A DNA stretch of 64,000 nucleotides from Saccharicrinis aurantiacus (GCF_001660705.2 NZ_LYBV02000001.1:124001-188000), one strand, 5' to 3'. Shown: positions 7,476 through 18,347, numbered from the stretch's first letter. Program-made: numbers and translations. The notes: generated by a model from the sequence alone, not told the origin.

Positions 7476-10073
7476 ATGAGAGTATTTCTTTTGTTCCTTT
7501 TAGCTTTTCTTTGTTCCGAATTCTCTGCGCAATCTGTATCAGGAACTATTTCTTCAATCGACGGTCAGAGTATTCCTTTTGCATCTATTTATATTAAGGA
7601 ATTAACCACCGGAACCACAAGTAATGCCCAGGGAATATATAGCCTAAGGTTAGATAAGGGCGAATATCATATTTACTTTCAGGCTTTAGGCTTTGCCCGT
7701 AAGGAGATTAAAATTGTTGTAAGTAATGAGGATATAGAAATGGATATTACTTTGCAAGAGCAAGATTATCGACTTAAAGAAGTAAAGGTTTATTCAGGAA
7801 AGGAAGATCCTGCTTATGCAATTATGCGCAAATCAATTAGTCTAGCTCCTTATTTTCAACAGCAAGTTAAACGTTATAATGCTGATGTTTATTTAAAAGG
7901 AGGGTTTGATATGGATAAGATTCCTCTGATTATGCGCAAGCAATTAAAAGAAGAGGGTATTGAGCAAGGGCAGAATTACGTATCCGAATCGGTAAATAAA
8001 ATAAAGTTCACCCTCCCTAATCAGTACGAACATATACAAGTTTCAAAGCGTTCTAGCATCCCAAATGATAGCGAAGATCAGGTAATGGGATTTTTAAATT
8101 ATAGTTTTTACGATGTAGATAATGAAGATTTAATTAGTCCGCTTTCTCGTAAATCATTTTCATTTTATAAGTTTCAGTATATCGGTTTTTTTAAGCAGGG
8201 AGATTACTATGTGAATAAAATAAAAGTAATTCCCAAAAGGAAAAATCAGAAGCTGTTTTCAGGATACATATATATAGTAGATCAACTCTGGAATATTCAC
8301 TCCGTAAATTTATCAAATACTCAGTTTTTTGGCACTATTAAAGTTAAGCAAGTGCAGGAGCAGGTTAAAGAACGCGTGTGGCTTCCTGTGAGTCATTTGT
8401 TTGATGTGGATGTTAAATTGATGGGTTTTAAGTTAAAGGCTAATTATAGTGGTTCGGTTGATTATCATGATATTGAGTTGAATGACGCCTTGGTTGTTCC
8501 CGAATCGGTGCTAATTGCTTATGGGGGAATGGAAGAAGAGGAGAGTGACAGTATACCGCAATTATCAAAAACTGAAAAAAAAATCGAAGCCTTACTCCAG
8601 AAGGATGATCTAAGTAATAGGGATATGCTAAAACTAACTCGTTTGGTGAATAAGGAGAAGAAAGAAGAAAAAGATGAGAGTTTGGAAATTGATGATTGGA
8701 GTAGTAATTATAAGGTAGTTAAGGATACTGTGAAGCGTGATAGTATTCAGTGGGATGTAATAAGACCAATCCCTTTATCAGATAATGAGATCAGTAGCTT
8801 TAATAAGAGAGACTCAATAAATATGTCTCTCAGATCAGCAGAAGGAGATACAACTAAAGCTTTTAATAATCATAAAAATAGGAGTCTGTTTTCGAAAGTA
8901 ATATCAGGGTATCATTCTTTTTCAAAGGATAGTGCCCTGCAAATAAGCTATCCCGGACTCATAAACCTTAAAGCATTTGATTTTAATTCAGTGGCAGGGT
9001 TTTCATATATGCAGACAATGGAGGCCCGTTGGAAACTGGATACAATTCACCACCTAACTGTTCAGCCTTATTTAAAATATGCTTTTGCACAGGAGCAGCT
9101 CACATGGAGGTTTGAGAATAAATACTATTTTGCCCCTTTACAAAGAGGTGTTCTTAGTTTGTCAGCAGGTCAGTGGTTTTCCGATTTTAATGATGAAAGT
9201 GGTACACACCCATTGCTTAACGCGATGTCTTCGCTTTTTTTTAAAGAAAATTATTTAAAGTTATATCAAGGCAATTATATAAAGGGAGCAATCGATATAG
9301 ATATAGTAAATGGTTTGCAGTTCTCAACTGGGTTAAAACATGCTAGGTATATTGAGCTTGAGAATAGTACCGATTTTGCATTAGCATACCCTAGTAGGTC
9401 GTATGAACCTAATAACGTGGTTTCAAACGTTGATTCAACATATTTTAATTCCCGATCAAGTAATAGTTTCAGCGCATCGTTACATTATACCCCTAAGAAT
9501 TATTATAAAATTGTACATGGCCGAAAAGTAATGCAGTATTCTGATTTCCCTACTGTTTCATTAAGTTATAGAGGAGCGTTTGATTTTGGTAATACAGAAA
9601 TGTCGAATTACAATTTAATGGAACTAAGAATAAGGCAAGAACTTGATTGGAGTTTTATGTACGCCTTTAAATACGACCTGAGTATTGGAAAGTTTTTTAA
9701 TGTTGGTGAAATGCATTTTTCAGAGTTCAAACATTTTAATACTTCCGAAATACCAATCTCTTTTAAGCAATGGCACAATGGCTTTGTGTTGCTAAATGAT
9801 TACGAGTATAGTAGTAATGATTGGTTTATTCAGGGCCATTTAAATTATAAGTCACCTTATCTCTTACTTAAGAATCTACCATTTCTTCAAGATAAATTGT
9901 GGAATGAAAATTTATATCTTCATTTTTTGACGAATGAAAAAATATTGAATTATAATGAGCTAGGGTATGGTATCTCAGATATCCTATTAGTAGGTTCTGT
10001 TGGTGCTTTTGTTTCTTTCGAAAATACCTCTTTTAAGATGTGGGGAGTTAGGGTTGCTATTACTCTATGGTAG
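7476..10073 (+). CDS. DUF5686 outer-membrane protein with N-terminal carboxypeptidase-D-like domain
   Basis: A large envelope protein of 865 aa with a signal peptide (about 1-19, ending SAQS). Residues about 20-105 form a CarboxypepD_reg-like beta-sandwich (SGTISSIDGQSIPFASIYI...TSNAQGIYSLRL), a plug-like module common on Bacteroidota outer-membrane proteins. The remainder matches the DUF5686 family: a charged linker at about 350-460 rich in Lys/Glu/Asp, then a predicted beta-barrel ending in WGVRVAITLW with a terminal aromatic. The function of the family is not established; homologues resemble TonB-receptor-like proteins without a canonical plug. It has its own promoter upstream. Confidence 0.8.
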   Translation: MRVFLLFLLAFLCSEFSAQSVSGTISSIDGQSIPFASIYIKELTTGTTSNAQGIYSLRLDKGEYHIYFQALGFARKEIKIVVSNEDIEMDITLQEQDYRLKEVKVYSGKEDPAYAIMRKSISLAPYFQQQVKRYNADVYLKGGFDMDKIPLIMRKQLKEEGIEQGQNYVSESVNKIKFTLPNQYEHIQVSKRSSIPNDSEDQVMGFLNYSFYDVDNEDLISPLSRKSFSFYKFQYIGFFKQGDYYVNKIKVIPKRKNQKLFSGYIYIVDQLWNIHSVNLSNTQFFGTIKVKQVQEQVKERVWLPVSHLFDVDVKLMGFKLKANYSGSVDYHDIELNDALVVPESVLIAYGGMEEEESDSIPQLSKTEKKIEALLQKDDLSNRDMLKLTRLVNKEKKEEKDESLEIDDWSSNYKVVKDTVKRDSIQWDVIRPIPLSDNEISSFNKRDSINMSLRSAEGDTTKAFNNHKNRSLFSKVISGYHSFSKDSALQISYPGLINLKAFDFNSVAGFSYMQTMEARWKLDTIHHLTVQPYLKYAFAQEQLTWRFENKYYFAPLQRGVLSLSAGQWFSDFNDESGTHPLLNAMSSLFFKENYLKLYQGNYIKGAIDIDIVNGLQFSTGLKHARYIELENSTDFALAYPSRSYEPNNVVSNVDSTYFNSRSSNSFSASLHYTPKNYYKIVHGRKVMQYSDFPTVSLSYRGAFDFGNTEMSNYNLMELRIRQELDWSFMYAFKYDLSIGKFFNVGEMHFSEFKHFNTSEIPISFKQWHNGFVLLNDYEYSSNDWFIQGHLNYKSPYLLLKNLPFLQDKLWNENLYLHFLTNEKILNYNELGYGISDILLVGSVGAFVSFENTSFKMWGVRVAITLW

Positions 10074-10164
10074 TTATTTAGGTATTTATGCAACCTATTT
10101 ACATATCTTGCGTATCAGCGAGTAAAGGAAGCTGGTGTTGTGTGAATGTTTAAATTTCTATGCT

Positions 10165-10995
10165 ATGAAAAATGTAAAATTTTATGATGTATTAAAACGT
10201 GTATTTAATTTAGTTTCGATATTTATTGTATGCTGCTTATTATTTTCGGCTTGTACAAAAGATGATTCTTTGTTAGAAGAAGCTGACGAAATATTTGACG
10301 AACTGCAATCTGAAGATAATAAAGAGAAGGACGATGAATCAACAAACGATGAATCTGATAATTCAGAAGAAGAGGAAGACTCAGAGGTGGAACAAAACGA
10401 TGAAAATGATTCTGAAGAAGAGAACTTAGATGAAGGTGAACACCAAGAAGAGGAAACTGATGATTCAACAGATTCTGAAGAACAAGAAGTTGAAGAAGAA
10501 ACTAGTGTGGATGTAAGTGATGCGATTGGAGTAAATAACACATATGATGTAGTTTATAAAATTACGGATAAAATATACTTCGACATTGAGGATGTTGATT
10601 TGTCAGGGATAAGTAAAATTAAAGTAGTTGGTATTAATGGGAATATGTACATTGGCCTACTAAGTAAAGAGAAACACAGTAAGTACATATTAATGGATAT
10701 GTCAGCTACAAAAGCAAAAGTTACTGTTGGGGGTATTAATAATACTATTGAGGTGCTTGGATTAGAGCCATCAAATTGCAGAAAGTTAATCTTATTTAGT
10801 GTGATGCCGAAAACTTCAAGTATTTATAAGAAAAATGGGAAGGTGTATGTAGAAATAATACCAATAAATGATAGCGAAAATTATGGTTCGAGAGTATTGG
10901 TATATATTGGAGAAGAGAGTAAAATGAGTGACGCTGAAATTAAAACACAGCAAGACAGAATTATGAAAGATAATATTGAAACAGATTCATGGTAA
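10165..10995 (+). CDS. Acidic surface lipoprotein, function unknown
   Basis: A 276-aa predicted lipoprotein: a hydrophobic signal ending LLFSAC with +1 Cys at about residue 32, then TKDDS. CTKDD matches the X-K-(D/E)2 lipoprotein export signal described for surface display in Bacteroidota. Residues about 45-120 are a low-complexity run of Glu, Asp, Ser and Asn (almost no Lys). The C-terminal half (about 125-276) looks globular, with beta-rich segments, and is not recognised. A GTG at 10135 is in frame, but the ATG at 10165 starts a proper signal sequence. It is followed by a perfect 38-bp palindromic terminator. Confidence 0.7.
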   Translation: MKNVKFYDVLKRVFNLVSIFIVCCLLFSACTKDDSLLEEADEIFDELQSEDNKEKDDESTNDESDNSEEEEDSEVEQNDENDSEEENLDEGEHQEEETDDSTDSEEQEVEEETSVDVSDAIGVNNTYDVVYKITDKIYFDIEDVDLSGISKIKVVGINGNMYIGLLSKEKHSKYILMDMSATKAKVTVGGINNTIEVLGLEPSNCRKLILFSVMPKTSSIYKKNGKVYVEIIPINDSENYGSRVLVYIGEESKMSDAEIKTQQDRIMKDNIETDSW

Positions 10996-11019
10996 TAGTT
11001 GAGTAAAATAATCATTTAC

Positions 11020-11057
11020 ATAAAAGGAGGAAGTACAGCTGTACTTCCTCCTTTTAT
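11020..11057. terminator. Bidirectional terminator, perfect 38-bp palindrome
   Basis: A fully self-complementary sequence centred at 11038/11039 (arms of 19 nt containing AAAAGGAGGAAGTAC). It sits between the convergent acidic lipoprotein and the 144-aa membrane protein genes and carries A/T runs on both sides. Confidence 0.85.
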
Positions 11058-11077
11058 ATTGTGTATTGGCTTAAGTT

Positions 11078-11512
11078 TTAGAAACAGAATCTAGCATTAA
11101 AACCAAAGCTATCAGCATTAAAACTCGTGTTGTCAATTATTTCTAAAGTAGGTCGCCAATCAATTCCAAGAGCAATCGGAACTCCTGCAAAATGATATTC
11201 AATACCAATTTCACCAGCAACACCTAGTTTAAAATCATCACCAATAAATGTTGTTACACCGGCACCTGTATACCAATTTAAACCTTCTACATCTCCAAGT
11301 GGTTTATACAAGAAGTCCCATAGCGCATCAATTCCAACGCCATCACCAAAAGATACATCAGCATGTATTCTGCTAAATTCGCCTAATCCAAATACTCCGT
11401 CGATGGCAACGTTATTTCCACTAAAGCTACCAAATCTTACACCGACTTCCTGTGCATTGGCACTAGCTGCTAATCCTGTAATAACAAGAGCAATAAATAG
11501 TAATTTTTTCAT
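11078..11512 (-). CDS. Small outer-membrane beta-barrel protein
   Basis: A 144-aa exported protein: signal peptide about 1-20 (ending ANAQ), then glycine/aromatic-rich alternating strands (VGVRFGSFSGNN, YTGAGVTTFIGDDF, EIGIEYHF) and a C-terminal Phe (FNARFCF). This is the layout of short outer-membrane barrel proteins carrying the C-terminal insertion signal. The size would suit an 8-stranded barrel. No enzymatic motif is visible and the role is unknown. The gene is convergent with the acidic lipoprotein gene and shares its palindromic terminator. Confidence 0.7.
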   Translation of the reverse strand: MKKLLFIALVITGLAASANAQEVGVRFGSFSGNNVAIDGVFGLGEFSRIHADVSFGDGVGIDALWDFLYKPLGDVEGLNWYTGAGVTTFIGDDFKLGVAGEIGIEYHFAGVPIALGIDWRPTLEIIDNTSFNADSFGFNARFCF

Positions 11513-11716
11513 AATGTTCTAATTTCTAAGTTAGTGTATTTGCTTGTTTAACAATATACATATAAAATAGTTCGTAATAAAAATTAAACTTACGTTTAGT
11601 ATTAAATCAAAATTATGTATTGTATGTGTGAATGTCAATAGCTCGCAAGTAAATAATAAAGTAATTATTAATGATGCTTTACTTTCATAAATATGAAGTT
11701 AAAGGCTATTTTTTTG

Positions 11717-11724
11717 TACTTTTG
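11717..11724 (+). promoter_or_regulatory. -7 promoter element of valS
   Basis: TACTTTTG matches TAnnTTTG, 86 bp before the valS ATG. The predicted transcript would carry a leader of about 80 nt; no long leader ORF or T-box-like structure was seen in it. Confidence 0.55.
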
Positions 11725-11810
11725 TCATCCGAAAATTGAACAACTTTATTTAAATGCATACCTGCAAATAAGTTGTGTAGTAATTAAGTAACCATAGTAT
11801 TATTTATAAA

Positions 11811-14435
11811 ATGGAATTAGCAAGTACATACAATTCGGTTGAAACCGAGGATAAGTGGTATAAGTATTGGATGGATCAGAATCTTTTTCATTCAGAACCT
11901 GATGAAAGAGAGCCCTACACTGTCGTCATTCCGCCACCTAATGTTACCGGAGTATTACATATGGGACACATGCTAAATAATACTATTCAAGATATTTTAG
12001 TTCGTAGGGCTAGAATGATGGGTAAAAATGCTTGTTGGGTTCCAGGTACTGATCATGCATCAATTGCTACCGAAGCAAAGGTTGTGAATAGACTAAAAAC
12101 TCAAGGTATTGATAAAGCTGATTTAACGCGTGATGAATTTCTTGGCCATGCTTGGGATTGGACTGAAGAGCACGGAGGAATTATTCTTGAGCAATTAAAA
12201 AAGCTAGGTGCTTCGTGTGATTGGGATAGAACTTGTTTTACATTAGATAAGGAACGTAGCGAATCGGTAATTGATACATTCGTTAAACTACATGAGAAGG
12301 GTCTTATTTATCGTGGTGTTAGAATGGTCAACTGGGATCCGGATGCCCTAACTGCTGTATCAGATGAAGAGGTAGTTTATAAAGAAGTAAAATCTAAATT
12401 ATACTATTTAAACTACAATATTGAAGGAGAAGAGGGAACGGTAACAATTGCAACTACTCGCCCTGAAACCATATTGGGTGATACTGCAGTTTGTATTAAT
12501 CCTAACGATGAGCGTTTTACTCATCTTAAAGGAAAACGTGTTATTGTGCCTTTGGTAAATCGTTCTATTCCTATAATAGAAGACGATTATGTTGATATGG
12601 AATTTGGTACAGGTTGTTTGAAAATTACGCCTGCACATGATATCAATGACTACGAAATGGGTATGCGTCATAATTTGGAGAGCATCGATATATTAAATGA
12701 TGATGGTACCTTAAGCGAAAAAGCCCAGTTATTTGTGGGTAAAGATCGTTTTGTGGTTCGTGAGGAAATAATCCCAGAATTACAAAAAGCAGGTAACGTA
12801 TTAAAAATTGAAGATTACGATAATAAAGTTGGTTGTTCAGAAAGAACGGGTGCGGTTATTGAGCCAAAACTTAGTACGCAGTGGTTCTTGAAAATGACCG
12901 AGATGGCCAAGGTTGCTCTTGATGCTGTTATGACTGACGAAGTTCAGTTCCATCCGGCTAAATTCAAGAATGTATACCGCCATTGGATGGAGAATGTAAA
13001 AGATTGGTGTATTTCACGTCAATTATATTGGGGACATAGAATCCCAGTTTACTATCTCGAAAATGGAGAGTTTGTCGTTGCTAAGAATGATGAAGAAGCC
13101 GTAAGGTTGGCGAAAGAAAAAAGGGGCAATGACGCTTTAACTATTGCTGATCTTCGTCAAGAAGAAGACGTGCTTGATACATGGGCGTCATCATGGTTGT
13201 GGCCTATTTCTGTTTTTGATGGTTTTAATCCTGAAAAAAATGAAATAGATTACTATTATCCAACAAGTGATTTGGTAACAGGTCATGATATTATATTCTT
13301 TTGGGTAGCACGTATGATTATGGCTGGTTACGAATTTAAAGGAACATTCCCATTTAAGAATGTATACTTTACTGGTATGGTTCGTGACGATCAAGGTCGT
13401 AAAATGAGTAAGCAATTGGGTAATTCTCCAGACCCATTAGATTTAATTGCTAAATATGGAGCTGATGGTGTACGTGTTGGTATGCTATTGTGTTCTCCTG
13501 CAGGAGGTGATTTATTATTCGACGATAGCTTAACTGAGCAAGGCCGTAACTTTGCAAATAAAATTTGGAATGCTTTCCGATTGGTTAAAGGATGGGAAGT
13601 TGACAGTTCACTTCCGCAGCCTGATAGTGCAACAAAAGGCATTGAGTGGTTCAGTCATAAATTAAACCAAACCATTGAAGTAGTTAACGATCACTTTAGT
13701 AAATATCGTATTTCAGATGCTTTAATGTCTGTTTATACTTTATTTAGAGATGATTTCTCTTCATGGTACCTTGAGATTGTTAAACCAGGTTATCAACAAC
13801 CAATTGATGAAGTTACCTTAAAAGCAACTATCGATAATTTTGATAAGATTTTAAGATTACTACACCCATTTATGCCATTTATCTCAGAGGAAATATGGCA
13901 ATTACTTGAGCCTAGAAAAGAAGGCGAAAGTATTATGGTTGCTCAGATGCCGGAGGTAACTAAGGTTGATGAAAAATTGTTAGCTAATTTTGAGTTGACT
14001 AAAGAAGCTGTTGCAGGAGTACGTAATATTCGTAAGCAAAAAAATATAGCCAATAAAGAAGTAATTGCTTTAAGTATATTAGATAATGATGGTTCTTTGG
14101 ATAAAACATTTATTCCAATACTTAGTAAATTGGCTAATGCTAGCGAAGTAAACTTTGTAACAGAAAAAGTATCCGGTGCATTATCGTTTATGGTAAAAGC
14201 TACAGAATATTATATTCCACTTGGTGATTTAGTTGATGCAGAAGAAGAAATTAAAAAACTAGAGGAAGAATTAAAATATCAAAAAGGATTCTTGATTTCT
14301 GTTAGTAAGAAGCTGAGTAATGAGCGCTTTGTTAATAATGCACCTGAAAAGGTTGTTGCTATTGAAAAGCAGAAACAAGCAGACGCAGAAGCTAAAATAA
14401 AAGCAATAGAAGAAAGTATTGCGAACTTAAAATAA
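11811..14435 (+). CDS. valS: Valyl-tRNA synthetase
   Basis: A class Ia aminoacyl-tRNA synthetase that charges tRNA-Val. At 874 aa it is close to the usual bacterial size. The HIGH signature appears as [11 protein letters not shown] (about residue 45) and the KMSKS signature as [11 protein letters not shown] (about 530). The editing (CP1) domain lies between, with [14 protein letters not shown] typical of Val/Ile/Leu enzymes that hydrolyse mischarged Thr-t[14 protein letters not shown]-type residues ([12 protein letters not shown]) follow the catalytic core. The anticodon-binding domain occupies about 620-760 and the C-terminal arm is a Lys/Glu-rich coiled coil (about 805-874), characteristic of ValRS. 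It is single-gene, with its own promoter and terminator. Confidence 0.97.
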   Translation: MELASTYNSVETEDKWYKYWMDQNLFHSEPDEREPYTVVIPPPNVTGVLHMGHMLNNTIQDILVRRARMMGKNACWVPGTDHASIATEAKVVNRLKTQGIDKADLTRDEFLGHAWDWTEEHGGIILEQLKKLGASCDWDRTCFTLDKERSESVIDTFVKLHEKGLIYRGVRMVNWDPDALTAVSDEEVVYKEVKSKLYYLNYNIEGEEGTVTIATTRPETILGDTAVCINPNDERFTHLKGKRVIVPLVNRSIPIIEDDYVDMEFGTGCLKITPAHDINDYEMGMRHNLESIDILNDDGTLSEKAQLFVGKDRFVVREEIIPELQKAGNVLKIEDYDNKVGCSERTGAVIEPKLSTQWFLKMTEMAKVALDAVMTDEVQFHPAKFKNVYRHWMENVKDWCISRQLYWGHRIPVYYLENGEFVVAKNDEEAVRLAKEKRGNDALTIADLRQEEDVLDTWASSWLWPISVFDGFNPEKNEIDYYYPTSDLVTGHDIIFFWVARMIMAGYEFKGTFPFKNVYFTGMVRDDQGRKMSKQLGNSPDPLDLIAKYGADGVRVGMLLCSPAGGDLLFDDSLTEQGRNFANKIWNAFRLVKGWEVDSSLPQPDSATKGIEWFSHKLNQTIEVVNDHFSKYRISDALMSVYTLFRDDFSSWYLEIVKPGYQQPIDEVTLKATIDNFDKILRLLHPFMPFISEEIWQLLEPRKEGESIMVAQMPEVTKVDEKLLANFELTKEAVAGVRNIRKQKNIANKEVIALSILDNDGSLDKTFIPILSKLANASEVNFVTEKVSGALSFMVKATEYYIPLGDLVDAEEEIKKLEEELKYQKGFLISVSKKLSNERFVNNAPEKVVAIEKQKQADAEAKIKAIEESIANLK

Positions 14436-14460
14436 AAAACCATTTAAGGTTGAAAAATGA

Positions 14461-14491
14461 AGGGAGTTTGGTATCAGACTCCCTTTTTTTT
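14461..14491 (+). terminator. Intrinsic terminator of valS
   Basis: AGGGAGT pairs with ACTCCCT around a 10-nt loop, followed by eight or more T residues. It lies 25 bp after the valS stop. Confidence 0.85.
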
Positions 14492-14564
14492 GTATATGCA
14501 ATTCTGTATTGTTAATAAGCACAAAAAACACTCCCTCTAATTACGTAATTTTCATCCTTTATTG

Positions 14565-14572
14565 TACTTTTG
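14565..14572 (+). promoter_or_regulatory. -7 promoter element of purL
   Basis: TACTTTTG matches TAnnTTTG, 35 bp before the ATG at 14608. It lies inside the in-frame 5' extension of the ORF, which argues that translation starts at 14608 and not further upstream. Confidence 0.6.
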
Positions 14573-14607
14573 CAGCAGATTCAATAAATCTCAAAACAGG
14601 AAGAAAC

Positions 14608-17600
14608 ATGGTCCTTTTCTTTAAAGGTAAATCTGAACAGATTTTAGCAGTAGGCTGCGATGCTAATTTAGCAGCAGAAGATGTAAAAAAGCTTGAATGG
14701 GCTTTTAGTGGTGCCACCAAAACCGATGAAACGGACTTAGGTGGTTTTTTTGTTGGACCTCGTAAAGAGATGATTACTCCTTGGAGTACCAACGCCGTAG
14801 AAATCACTCAAAACATGGGCATCGAAGGTATTACTCGTATCGAGGAGTACTTTAAAGTAGCTGATGAAAAAGCTGAGTTTGATCCAATGTTACAGGTATT
14901 GTATACCGGATTAAATCAGGAAATTTTTAACATCGACAAAGAACCAGATCCAATTGTAGAGATTGATGATGTGGGCGCTTATAACAAATCGGAAGGTTTA
15001 GCTTTAAGCGAGGATGAGGTTCAATACCTTGAAGGATTGGCCGTAAAATTAGGTCGTAAATTAACAGATAGCGAAGTGTTCGGTTTCTCTCAAGTAAACT
15101 CAGAGCACTGTCGTCATAAAATATTCAACGGTACTTTTATTATTGATGGAGAAGAGAAAGAAAGCTCTTTATTCAACTTAATCAGACGTACTTCAAAAGA
15201 AAATCCAAATTTCTTAGTTTCAGCTTATAAAGATAATGTAGCATTTGTTGAAGGACCAAAAGCGGTTCAGTTTGCTCCAGCATCGCACGATAAGCCTGAT
15301 TATTTCCAAACCAAAGAAATTGATACTGTTCTTTCATTAAAGGCAGAAACACATAACTTCCCAACAACTGTTGAGCCTTTTAATGGTGCTGCAACAGGTG
15401 CAGGAGGAGAAATCAGAGACCGTTTAGGTGGAGGTAAAGCATCTCTTCCATTTGCTGGTACAGCTGTTTACATGACTTCTTATTCTCGTTCAGAAGAGGG
15501 TAGAGCATGGGAGCAAGCCAACGAGGCGCGTCCTTGGTTATACCAAACACCAGAGCAAATCTTAATCAAAGCTTCTAACGGAGCTAGTGATTTTGGTAAC
15601 AAGTTCGGTCAGCCAATGATTTGTGGTTCGGTGCTTACATTTGAGCACTTCGAGAACCAAAAGAAATTTGCTTTTGATAAAGTAATTATGTTGGCCGGAG
15701 GTATTGGTTTTGCTAAAAAATCGGATGCCTTAAAAGATACTCCAGATAAAGGCGACAAAGTGGTGCTTTTAGGTGGCGATAACTACCGTATTGGTATGGG
15801 TGGTGGAGCCGTTTCGTCGGTAGCAACTGGTGAGTTCGACAATGCCATTGAGTTAAATGCCGTTCAGCGTTCAAATCCTGAAATGCAAAAACGTGCCATG
15901 AATGCCATTCGTGCCATGTCTGAGGCCGATGAAAATCCAATTGTGTTAATTCACGATCATGGTGCTGGTGGTCACTTAAACTGTTTATCAGAGTTGGTTG
16001 AAGAAACAGGTGGTGTTATCGATTTAGATAAACTTCCGGTGGGAGATCCAACCTTATCTGCCAAAGAAATTGCAGGTAACGAGTCGCAAGAGCGTATGGG
16101 TCTTGTGCTTAAAGAAAAAGACATTGACAAATTAAAAGCGGTTGCCGATCGTGAGCGTTCACCAATGTATGTGGTGGGTGAAACAACAGGCGACATGAGC
16201 TTTGTATTTAAAGATAGTAAAGGTAATGCGCCAATCAATTGGCAACTTTCAGATATGTTTGGGAATCCTCCTAAAACAATTATGGAAGATAAAACAGTTG
16301 AGGAGTCGTACGAGGCAGTATCTTACGATGCTTCTAAAATCGAGGATTACCTAAAGAGTGTATTACAATTAGAAGCTGTTGCTAGTAAAGATTGGTTAAC
16401 AAACAAAGTTGACCGTTCGGTAACTGGTAAAGTGGCCAAGCAACAATGTGCCGGTGAAATTCAAATTCCATTGAATAACCTAGGGGCTACTTCTATTGAT
16501 TATACAGGAACTAGCGGATTGGCAACATCAGTAGGTCACGCACCTGCAATTGCCATGATCGATCCTGCTGCAGGTTCAAAAGTAGCCATTGCCGAGAGTT
16601 TAACCAACTTAGTTTGGGCACCGTTTGCACGTGGTGTTAAAGGCATCTCGTTAAGCGCCAACTGGATGTGGCCTTGTAAAAACGAAGGCGAAGATGCCCG
16701 TTTATACAAAGCTGTTGAGGCAGTAAGTGAGTTTGCTTGCGATTTAGGAATCAACATCCCAACAGGGAAAGATTCTTTATCGATGACTCAAAAATATAAA
16801 GATGGAGAGCAAGTAATCTCTCCGGGAACGGTAATTATTTCTGCTGCTGCAGAGGTTAGTGAAGTGCGCCAAATTGTTGAGCCGGTATTAAAGAAAGATG
16901 TAGATACTAAATTAATCTATATCGATCTTTCTTTCGATGCTTTAAAATTAGGCGGTAGTTCATTTGCACAGGTGGTAAATAAACTAGGTGCTGAGGCTCC
17001 AACGGTTGCCGATAACCAATATTTCCTTACGGGATTAGAAACACTTCAATCTTTAATTAAGGATGATTTAATTCTTGCAGGTCACGATATCTCTGCCGGA
17101 GGTATGGTAACTGCAATGTTAGAGATGTGTTTTGCCAATAAATCACATGGTTTAAACATCGATTTATCAGCTATCGAAGAGCAAGACCTAGTAAAAGTAT
17201 TGTTTGCCGAAAATCCAGGTGTATTGATTCAGGTTAAGGATGAAGCTAAAGTAACGGCTTTATTAACCGAAAAAGAGTTGGCTTTCCAAGTGATTGGTTC
17301 TCCTGTTGAGGCACGCACATTAAGCATCACTAAGTCGGGCGAAACAATGAGCTTCGATATTGATGAGATGCGCGATACTTGGTACAAAACTTCGTATTTA
17401 TTAGATCGCAAACAAAGCGGCGAAGCGCAAGCCAAAGCACGTTTCGAAAACTATAAACAACAACCATTACAATATAAGTTTAATGCCGATTTTGCAGGAA
17501 CACTTGCAGCTTACGGTTTAGAGGCTAAGCGTAATGGCATGTCGGGCGTAAAAGCCGCTATCATCCGCGAAAAAGGTGTGAATGGCGATCGTGAGATGGC

Positions 17601-18297
17601 TTATTCAATGTACCTAGCTGGTTTCGATGTAAAAGATGTTCATATGACTGACCTTATCACAGGTCGCGAAACTTTAGAGGACGTTAACTTCATCGTATTT
17701 GTAGGTGGATTCTCTAACTCTGATGTTTTGGGTTCTGCAAAAGGTTGGGCCGGAGCATTCCTATACAACCAAAAAGCAAAAGCAGCACTTGATGCGTTTT
17801 ATGCACGTCCTGATACTTTAAGTTTAGGTATCTGTAATGGATGTCAGTTAATGGTTGAGTTAGGGTTAGTTTACCCAAATCACGATGTGAAACCAACCAT
17901 GGAGCACAACGATTCGCATAAATTCGAGTCGAACTATGTGAACATGAATATCCAAGATAACAACTCTGTAATGTTAAAAACATTGGCAGGAAATACCTTA
18001 GGTGTTTGGATTGCACATGGCGAAGGTAAATTCAACATGCCAAAAGCAGAGGCAGAGTACAATATTGCAGGTAAATACGCCTACGATGCTTATCCAGCTA
18101 ATCCAAATGGTTCTGATTTCAGCACCGCAGCAATCGTATCAAACGATGGTCGCCACTTGGCTATGATGCCTCACTTAGAGCGTGCTATTTTCCCATGGCA
18201 ATGTGCACACTATCCTGAGGACAGAAAAGCCGATGAGGTTACCCCTTGGATCGAAGCTTTTGTAAATGCTCGTAAATGGGTTGAAGCAAACAAGTAA
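14608..18297 (+). CDS. purL: Phosphoribosylformylglycinamidine synthase (large, single-chain)
   Basis: Fourth step of de novo purine synthesis: FGAR plus glutamine plus ATP gives FGAM. This is the fused PurL type: PurS-like N-terminal domain, linker, two AIR-synthase-like halves, then a class I glutamine amidotransferase. It is 1229 aa from ATG 14608. Visible motifs are SEHCRHKIF, AETHNFPTTVEPF (about 246), GHDISAGGM (second half), and in the amidotransferase FVGGFSNSDVLGS, the nucleophile in LGICNGCQLM (Cys about 1075) and PHLERAIFPW near the end. The frame stays open to 14509, but that stretch contains the promoter. A hairpin terminator follows, so it appears monocistronic. Confidence 0.97.
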   Translation: MVLFFKGKSEQILAVGCDANLAAEDVKKLEWAFSGATKTDETDLGGFFVGPRKEMITPWSTNAVEITQNMGIEGITRIEEYFKVADEKAEFDPMLQVLYTGLNQEIFNIDKEPDPIVEIDDVGAYNKSEGLALSEDEVQYLEGLAVKLGRKLTDSEVFGFSQVNSEHCRHKIFNGTFIIDGEEKESSLFNLIRRTSKENPNFLVSAYKDNVAFVEGPKAVQFAPASHDKPDYFQTKEIDTVLSLKAETHNFPTTVEPFNGAATGAGGEIRDRLGGGKASLPFAGTAVYMTSYSRSEEGRAWEQANEARPWLYQTPEQILIKASNGASDFGNKFGQPMICGSVLTFEHFENQKKFAFDKVIMLAGGIGFAKKSDALKDTPDKGDKVVLLGGDNYRIGMGGGAVSSVATGEFDNAIELNAVQRSNPEMQKRAMNAIRAMSEADENPIVLIHDHGAGGHLNCLSELVEETGGVIDLDKLPVGDPTLSAKEIAGNESQERMGLVLKEKDIDKLKAVADRERSPMYVVGETTGDMSFVFKDSKGNAPINWQLSDMFGNPPKTIMEDKTVEESYEAVSYDASKIEDYLKSVLQLEAVASKDWLTNKVDRSVTGKVAKQQCAGEIQIPLNNLGATSIDYTGTSGLATSVGHAPAIAMIDPAAGSKVAIAESLTNLVWAPFARGVKGISLSANWMWPCKNEGEDARLYKAVEAVSEFACDLGINIPTGKDSLSMTQKYKDGEQVISPGTVIISAAAEVSEVRQIVEPVLKKDVDTKLIYIDLSFDALKLGGSSFAQVVNKLGAEAPTVADNQYFLTGLETLQSLIKDDLILAGHDISAGGMVTAMLEMCFANKSHGLNIDLSAIEEQDLVKVLFAENPGVLIQVKDEAKVTALLTEKELAFQVIGSPVEARTLSITKSGETMSFDIDEMRDTWYKTSYLLDRKQSGEAQAKARFENYKQQPLQYKFNADFAGTLAAYGLEAKRNGMSGVKAAIIREKGVNGDREMAYSMYLAGFDVKDVHMTDLITGRETLEDVNFIVFVGGFSNSDVLGSAKGWAGAFLYNQKAKAALDAFYARPDTLSLGICNGCQLMVELGLVYPNHDVKPTMEHNDSHKFESNYVNMNIQDNNSVMLKTLAGNTLGVWIAHGEGKFNMPKAEAEYNIAGKYAYDAYPANPNGSDFSTAAIVSNDGRHLAMMPHLERAIFPWQCAHYPEDRKADEVTPWIEAFVNARKWVEANK

Positions 18298-18347
18298 AGA
18301 AGAGTGAAGTAAGAAGACAGAAGTGTGTTTTTACCATAGATATTAAG

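Noticed and set aside
10182-10541. Minus-strand Ser-rich ORF of 119 codons
   Set aside because: It is the antisense of the Glu/Asp/Ser-rich spacer of the acidic lipoprotein; GAA/GAT-rich codons read backwards as TTC/ATC-type Ser/Phe codons. No start context or homology.
14509-14607. N-terminal extension of purL
   Set aside because: The stretch contains the TACTTTTG promoter and no conserved PurL sequence; ATG 14608 starts the canonical N terminus.
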